Source: Membranipora membranacea (Eukaryota > Bryozoa > Gymnolaemata > Cheilostomatida > Membraniporidae). Taken from it: a stretch of DNA of 64,000 nt. Below are positions 45,401 through 64,000 of this stretch, piece after piece (positions within the stretch are counted from its first letter, which is position 1; each line of letters starts with the position of its first letter). The notes under the pieces were generated by a model. It searched no databases. It was not told where the DNA came from and worked only from the letters and a program-made list of their open reading frames with translations. Location of the stretch: NCBI GenBank assembly GCA_914767715.1, contig OU612069.1:868001-932000 (forward strand), written 5' to 3'. The position numbers and the translations under genes are program-made.

Positions 45401-48043
45401 TCACTCTGTTGCTCAGAACAACAGTCCACTTTAGTCTCTATGCATTTTGAAATCATTCACAGTGTTTTGAGGGACCAGCCATGAATTTTTGCGCTCTCTA
45501 TAATTATCTTGTGCAGACTGAAATAAATATATCTAATTTTGGATTATTTTACTCATTGAAGGGCATCGATAACACTCAGTCCAGCTGCAGTGAATTAGAA
45601 TCAGCCGGGATATCTAATGCAGCTTTCGCCAAACAAGAACCAACAGCACAAGTCAAGTTCTCACTGGAGACAGAAGATAACAATGATGATGACAGCGTTC
45701 AGCAGACAACTTTACACTCCAATATAGAAGATGGAGAGGGGACTACTCCGAAATCAGACAGTAATCTAGATAATAAAGACAATAAGGAGGAAACGACTAC
45801 AGCTGTATCGACAGAAGGTGACTCATCTCTGGAGTCGAGTGGTGATTCTCGTAAGTTTTAGCCTCTTGGTGTCTCTTTTACTCTTGACAGAAAAAACTTG
45901 GCAGCGACTGTGATTTGTGGTTGGTATCAAAGATTGCTGCTTGTTTACCCTAAAACTATACAAGTAGGCCACTTTACCGGCATACTTTTAGTTGGTATTA
46001 TGGTTTCACTAGTCCGCTCAATTGACCTACACAATTCACCAGTTTTATTACCTTTTTCCAGTAAACAAATTTATGTTGAGATTCTCTATATGTGGTTTGA
46101 TTTTGAGTATGAAATTGACCAAATTTTGTCATCAAATTGTTCTGAGTTCAGTAACTAGTGTTCGAAAAAAAGATATAACAATCTCCTTCCTTGCTGAATT
46201 ATTCACTTAGGCCTAATACTAATGCTGATCTCTTTATTTGTCAACCAAATTTGTGCTGTAAAAATGCTAATTCAATACCAGAAAATGTCGTCGGAGATCT
46301 GATATCACCTCAGAATATAACCTGATCAGTTCTGAGATGGGCTTAAGCCTCTGAAAGGTGAGGAGAGTAATAGCTGGAGTATAGTTATATATACTTGTTG
46401 TTGTGATGTTGATATCTCTCTGTTTTAACAGACACACAGTTACTGGAGAGTAGCAGAACACCTGACAGCGGAGTCTCTGTATCCGTCAGCAGTCCGGCCA
46501 TCATCAGCAGCAGCAGTAAGGGAGTCAGGAGTAAATTCTCACTGAGGGTAAGTGTTACTAACAGGGCTGACGTGTACTAACACTATCCCATAATATAATC
46601 TCTTATAAGATACCATGAGCTGCTGGGATCCCAAGAGGGTGTGAGATTTAGAATGGACTGTGCAGCTATCAGTTCAAACTGCTACAAGAGCAACAGTAAT
46701 CCGGTCTATGGGCTAGAATATATCCCAGGGGTGTAGGGGGGTTACCAGTTGATGATTAATGACATACATGATCTAACCAGCTTGCATCCCATATAAGAAG
46801 CTTCCCTCTGACAAAGCCTAGGTAAATAAATGCGGGAGCCCTCCTAACTTTGATTTCGTGTCAATGAAATTGAAATTACCGATTACTATGTCATGCAGTG
46901 ATGTAAGAACTACTCATTAGGTATAAACCCAGCATCAAGGGCCAGCGCATTTAGTTGGGAAATTAAATCACAGTTGAACAGTTTTGTGGTTAATACATCA
47001 AACCACAAACATGAGGTAAAATCCCAAACTTATTTTTACACCAGGATGCTATGCCAGCCGTTAATCCAATGGTAGGTTTTCATGTACTGTAGTGGTTCAC
47101 GAATAGTATGTAGAAGATGGTTTCACCAAGAGTACTATTACTCCTTCATTTCACTAGTAATAATTCGTGGTTGTTGACTTTGGAGCTTGCCTGATAGCAA
47201 CTTGGTATTAACCAATTATTCCTGAGAGTAAGGGAATTATCAGTAAATGGGAATGCTGAGGTGCAGTGATTGGTCTATTTCATATAGTGCACTGCTTGAC
47301 TGTAGATAATGTGGTCATGGTTTTTGAAAATTTCATTTGTTTAAATTCTTTGAATTTAAGAATGCACCATCTACTGCAAAGGTAAACATCTTTCTCCAAA
47401 TACTTATTATGGTGAAGCTTGAGCCTCCAAGGTGATTTTGATTCAGGTTTAGGGGCATCGCAACCAATAAGCCTGATCAAACGCATCCTTGGATACTCAA
47501 GCTAAGTTTAGTGGATCCTTTCCAACTCTTTACTGTAACTAACACTATAGAATAGCTAACAAGGTTTAGAAGTGGGAGAATAATTATGTACCTCGATTTG
47601 GAATGGCTTACACGTCATTGGTGATTGCGGCTTGCCTGATTTGATGTTGATCACTCATTGAAAGACTTGCCTTTCCTAGTGAGACAAGAAGATAACTCCA
47701 AACTCTTATGCATAAAGGGGTAATCCGGGAACAAATAGATTTTGGCGCTTTTTGTTATTGACACTTGTCTGGGCGTTATACAACATGAATATGACAGTTG
47801 ATAATGCTTATGTTTAGAGCACCTGTTATTAGTGGTCACCAGCTAAGCACTTTAACATTAAAAATGGAGCATGCTTGCACTATTATCTTTAAATAACACT
47901 TTCACTTTCAAATCAGCCTTTGATTTTGGGCCCAAAGTAGATGATAATGTGAGACATGATGTTGATTTGTTGCACCCCTGATCTTCTCTTCTCTCCTATC
48001 CTCATTCCTTCTCCTACAGCTCGCTTTTAACCATGGGAGGTGA
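42482..48043 (+). CDS. Disordered Lys/Ser/Thr/Glu-rich protein with myristoylation-like N-terminus, about 296 residues
   Basis: I did not recognise the family. Exons: 42482-42632, 44552-44862, 45562-45850 (or from the stronger acceptor at 45517, adding 15 residues), 46432-46547, 48020-48043; phases close and the stop is TGA 48041-48043. The first exon starts MGNVNCTAGN: Gly2 with Cys6 is a typical N-myristoylation plus palmitoylation signal. Exon 2 has a strongly basic stretch (KHPKKNKNKKQNKKDKKDNK). The rest is low-complexity, rich in S, T, D, E and Q with no predicted fold, and ends GVRSKFSLRLAFNHGR, which may be a conserved short tail. No membrane span. A dually lipidated, polybasic disordered protein would sit at the inner membrane, MARCKS-like in style only. 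Three or four other phase-1 first exons upstream could replace exon 1. Confidence 0.65.
42653..42795 (+). repeat. Tandem repeat just past the exon donor (about 25-bp units, partly shortened)
   Basis: Five copies of TTTATCGTCTGGGGATCAGAG-type units, some lacking ATC, begin about 20 bases after the donor of the MGNVNC exon. They stay open in the exon frame, so intron retention would give a repetitive extension ending near 42931. Confidence 0.8.
43198..43256. repeat. GGGATGTTGGGTTGTT minisatellite
   Basis: About three and a half copies of a 17-bp G/T-rich unit in the first intron. Confidence 0.75.
44936..44990. repeat. Single-arm relative of the 36850 palindrome
   Basis: Carries TGGTTGATAATGGAATGCC followed by TGGTTTGAGCAC in the same order as the right arm of the long palindrome at 36850-36982, but without the mirror arm. 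Confidence 0.5.
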
Positions 48044-50115
48044 ACACAAGTCCGGCTTCTATCAAGTTAAGATAAGCAGAACATCGACCTGACTTTCGCC
48101 GGCTGGCAGTCTGTGATTTTCTCTTATGAGTAGATTGATATCAAAAGTGTACCCTAAAATCTACAGATTAATTCTAAATTACACATCCTACAGCGAGATA
48201 CAAGTGTACTTCAGTAGTGATATGGGAAGATGATTGATCAATCACTGTCTACATAGAGAGATAAAAATCTGTGGTTATTTAACTTTCTCAATTGAAATAA
48301 CATCAGCCAAGCGATTTCAAATTATGTTAGAAACAAAAATGTCAATGAGGCTAATGCCCTTCTGACTTTTTGAGAAATTAGTAGATTACCTGGATTTTTA
48401 TGATTACATTTTGTTTGTGATAGGGATCTAACAACAAGCCAATTGTGGGTTGGTAATTGGGTCTATATGACATATATGTCAATAATTGTTGTTGATAATT
48501 CTACGCAAAAAACTAAAGACAAATAAACGGGTTAAATTCACAACAACATCAGATTTGGCTATAAATAACACCAGTTGGTCATATTACAAGAGACTATGGA
48601 ACTATAATTATCTATAACTATGTAAATCAATGATATCAGTCGGGTGCCCCCATTTCCTCACTCAACAAAAAAAAGTGTTATGTCTGAACATGATCAATAA
48701 AAACATTGAACACCATAACCTGAGGCATAAGCTCATCAACAAATAGATTGTACAATTCCGTCAACACTTGAGACTGACACAAATACTCATGTCCTTGATA
48801 TAGTGTGTGATTTTTTAGGCTCTTCGGGGAGAGGGAGGAGGGGGGAGAGGGAGGAGGGGGGAGGGGGGAGGGGGGAGAGGGAGGAGGGGGGAGAGGGAGG
48901 AGGGGGGAGAGGGGCTTGATAGCAGTGCAGTGCAACGTATGCCTCACACTGGGAACAACCAGCACCAATCCGTTAAAAAAACCGCCGAAGAACACAACAC
49001 CAGAGCAGCATTCTTTGTATGACAGTATGAACTTATAACTTAATAATACTACACAAGGTATCTTTTCAGTCTAAACATCAGTTGTAATTTATAAGGTCAA
49101 AATTGGGTAAGGTTTTAAACCTAAGATGGAAGTTTTATTGCCATGCACTCTTTTGATGGCTGGTCAGAGAGATCACTTGTTGACCGGTTAGCTGGGTAAC
49201 GAGGGAGATTATAAGTAGGGCAGATAGCGTAATAAATGAGTCAAAATACCGCTGTTAAAGTTTTTGATTTCACAACTGATACCTACTTAGCTTTTATTAC
49301 CCACACAAAACCCTCGATATGTGGGAGGGAGCAAAAACCAGCCGTATTATCTGATATCTATTGTGTATAGAGGGGTGGGGTTCACCGACTCAGGACTAGT
49401 TGTATCATAGCAGAGCTGGTGTGAAAATGCAGTTTAAATAGGAGAACCAAATTAGTTTTGATCATTATGTTTGTTGCAAAGGCGAGAAAAGGTTATCGCT
49501 TTAAAGGATATTCTTGAAATTCAGAAGACATTATACAAAGAATCGGAGCAGCAAGTGATCAAAATCAGTGGAATATGATGCAACTAGCTGAATAATCTCA
49601 CAGATCATCTCAGAACGAAAGTGACACGCTCAGTACACAGTAGTCGCTTTAATTTAGCTGTCAGTTATTGGCAGGCAAGGCGCCCATACCTACTCAACAA
49701 GAAACACCAAGACAACTCACTGAACAACATAGAAGTGTGTCCTCTGAACAATAAGTTTGTCTCTCCATTCACTGCTTCTCTCTCTCTCAGTGTCCACTCA
49801 GACGTCCTCAGGGCACACCTGCAGTCCTCAAGCATTCGTCAGAGACGAGGATTAGTGAGCTAAAGTGATTAGTGATTTTACCTGATAAGGACAGTCGGCT
49901 ACACAACCAGCAAACTGAGCACAGAGCGTCAAACTGAAGGTCTACCTGCATCCTGCTTCAATTCCTGAACTAGTGGAAAAATAATAGATAGAGTAGCGTC
50001 ACAGCATACAACTTTTATTCTAATTCGTTTATAAAGATATAAACTGCAGTTACAAGTGCAAAGAATTCCACTAAGTTTTCGTCGCGAGAAGTAGGCTGCT
50101 AGCGGCTGTGTCAGC
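48044..50115. other. Intergenic region, 3' UTR and formin promoter
   Basis: Contains a poly(A) signal AATAAA at 48522-48527 for the upstream gene, the G-rich minisatellite at 48827-48914 and, closer to 50115, the presumed 5' UTR and promoter of the formin. No other coding segment is supported. Confidence 0.5.
48827..48914 (+). repeat. Purine-only GGGGAGAGGGAGGA minisatellite
   Basis: Nearly 90 bases of pure G/A on the plus strand with many G-runs of three or more. It can form G-quadruplexes or a purine triplex (H-DNA). It lies between two plus-strand genes. Confidence 0.9.
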
Positions 50116-63331
<13,216 letters not shown>

Positions 63332-64000
63332 GACCATCACATAGACACTGACATATGTACATACAATAATCGCTGTCATAACCACTAACACACAAAGCAA
63401 AAGACGACAGCAACAACGAAAGCAGCATAGTGAACATGCTAGCCTAGTTAGCTAAGAAAAATACAGAGTCAGCAATCACATTGATTTCCTCATGTTTGTT
63501 TGTTGTTCCTTCATAATATTGTGACTGTATATCTTCTCATCCAGCTCATACTTAAACCGGTAGTAATATCTTGAGGATGTACTTTATGCAGAGACAAGTC
63601 AAATTTAATCAGCATCTCCTTAATCTTGAGTGATTACGACTACAACATCAATATCTTTTTTATTTTTAATTCTTCTCTTTTTATAACTGAAACCGATATT
63701 TCTATCCTACCTCTATTATAGGCCTTACTCTTTGATACATGCGTTTTCCAACATCTATGCTGTATCCATGATCAGAGAGTTCAGGCAACACTTTTCTTTC
63801 AGTTCTATAACAGACCCACTTTATGATATATATGATACTATCAAATCACTTATTGATTTGATGTGATAGTATCATTTGGCATCATCGTTATTACTATAAT
63901 GGATGGCCTCTGTCTAATTAGATAGGGAGCCATACTGTCAAATCTAGAATTACTATCAATCGTAATTATGTGACAGTTTTCAGCAATTTTTATACCAATC
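63332..64000 (+). other. INF2 3' UTR and downstream DNA
   Basis: No canonical AATAAA was noticed before the window end. A stem-loop at about 63832-63873 pairs ATGATACTATCA with TGATAGTATCAT, extended by AATCA/TGATT across a small bulge. Nothing else is seen. Confidence 0.45.

Noticed and set aside
49621-49863. 80-codon frame upstream of INF2
   Set aside because: Starts with GTG, lies in the presumed 5' UTR/promoter and lacks a donor linking it to the formin.

Overview
The window is animal (metazoan) nuclear DNA: AT-rich, with multi-exon genes whose introns follow the GT-AG rule, long repeat-filled intergenic stretches, an L2/CR1-like LINE fragment, tRNA-derived short elements and foldback MITE-like elements. 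The gene set (MFSD1, ITM2 with a BRICHOS domain, an INF2-type formin) is metazoan in flavour. Protein divergence and intron sizes fit an invertebrate, possibly an early-branching lineage, but I cannot name the species.

Layout. 1-4.6 kb is repeats: GC-rich hairpins, a degenerate tRNA-like sequence, a diverged tandem repeat, and a 5'-truncated LINE on the minus strand with a tRNA-Glu-like sequence at its upstream edge. 4.6-7.4 kb (+) is a clean six-exon gene for a 313-residue protein I could not identify. 8.8-16.2 kb (-) is a complete 12-exon MFSD1, a lysosomal major-facilitator transporter. 16.4-24.6 kb (+) is a complete seven-exon ITM2/BRI-type BRICHOS membrane protein. MFSD1 and ITM2 are divergent, with start codons 216 bp apart, and share a promoter containing a CLEAR-like CACGTG palindrome and a CCAAT box. 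24.6-44.5 kb is a mostly non-coding, repeat-rich tract with a diverged 2-kb tandem duplication, a long palindrome, and several widely spaced short exons that each begin with ATG and end in a phase-1 splice donor. Those exons fit the phase of the acceptor at 44552, which opens the shared part (44.5-48.0 kb) of a gene for a disordered, Lys/Ser/Thr/Glu-rich protein; I read this as a gene with four or five alternative first exons. A small minus-strand coiled-coil-like gene appears nested in it at 38.6-40.0 kb. 50.1-63.3 kb (+) is a complete 18-exon INF2-type formin (DID, FH1, FH2, WH2/DAD-like tail).

Most notable signals. (1) Splice junctions in MFSD1 and ITM2 are repeatedly tandem-duplicated: an acceptor plus exon start copied four times in each gene (61-bp and 63-bp units), an ITM2 acceptor copied twice (48 nt, in frame and open) and an ITM2 donor copied twice (27 nt, in frame and open). 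(2) The phase-matched cluster of alternative first exons encodes chemically different N-termini, including a myristoylation-like MGNVNC and a Cys-rich basic MLQLCRCF, joined to one disordered body. (3) The divergent lysosomal promoter. (4) A family of short palindromes, a 125-bp near-perfect palindrome and a TTAA-flanked foldback element. All exon models were built by hand from splice sites, reading phase and recognised protein similarity; no database search or transcript evidence was available.
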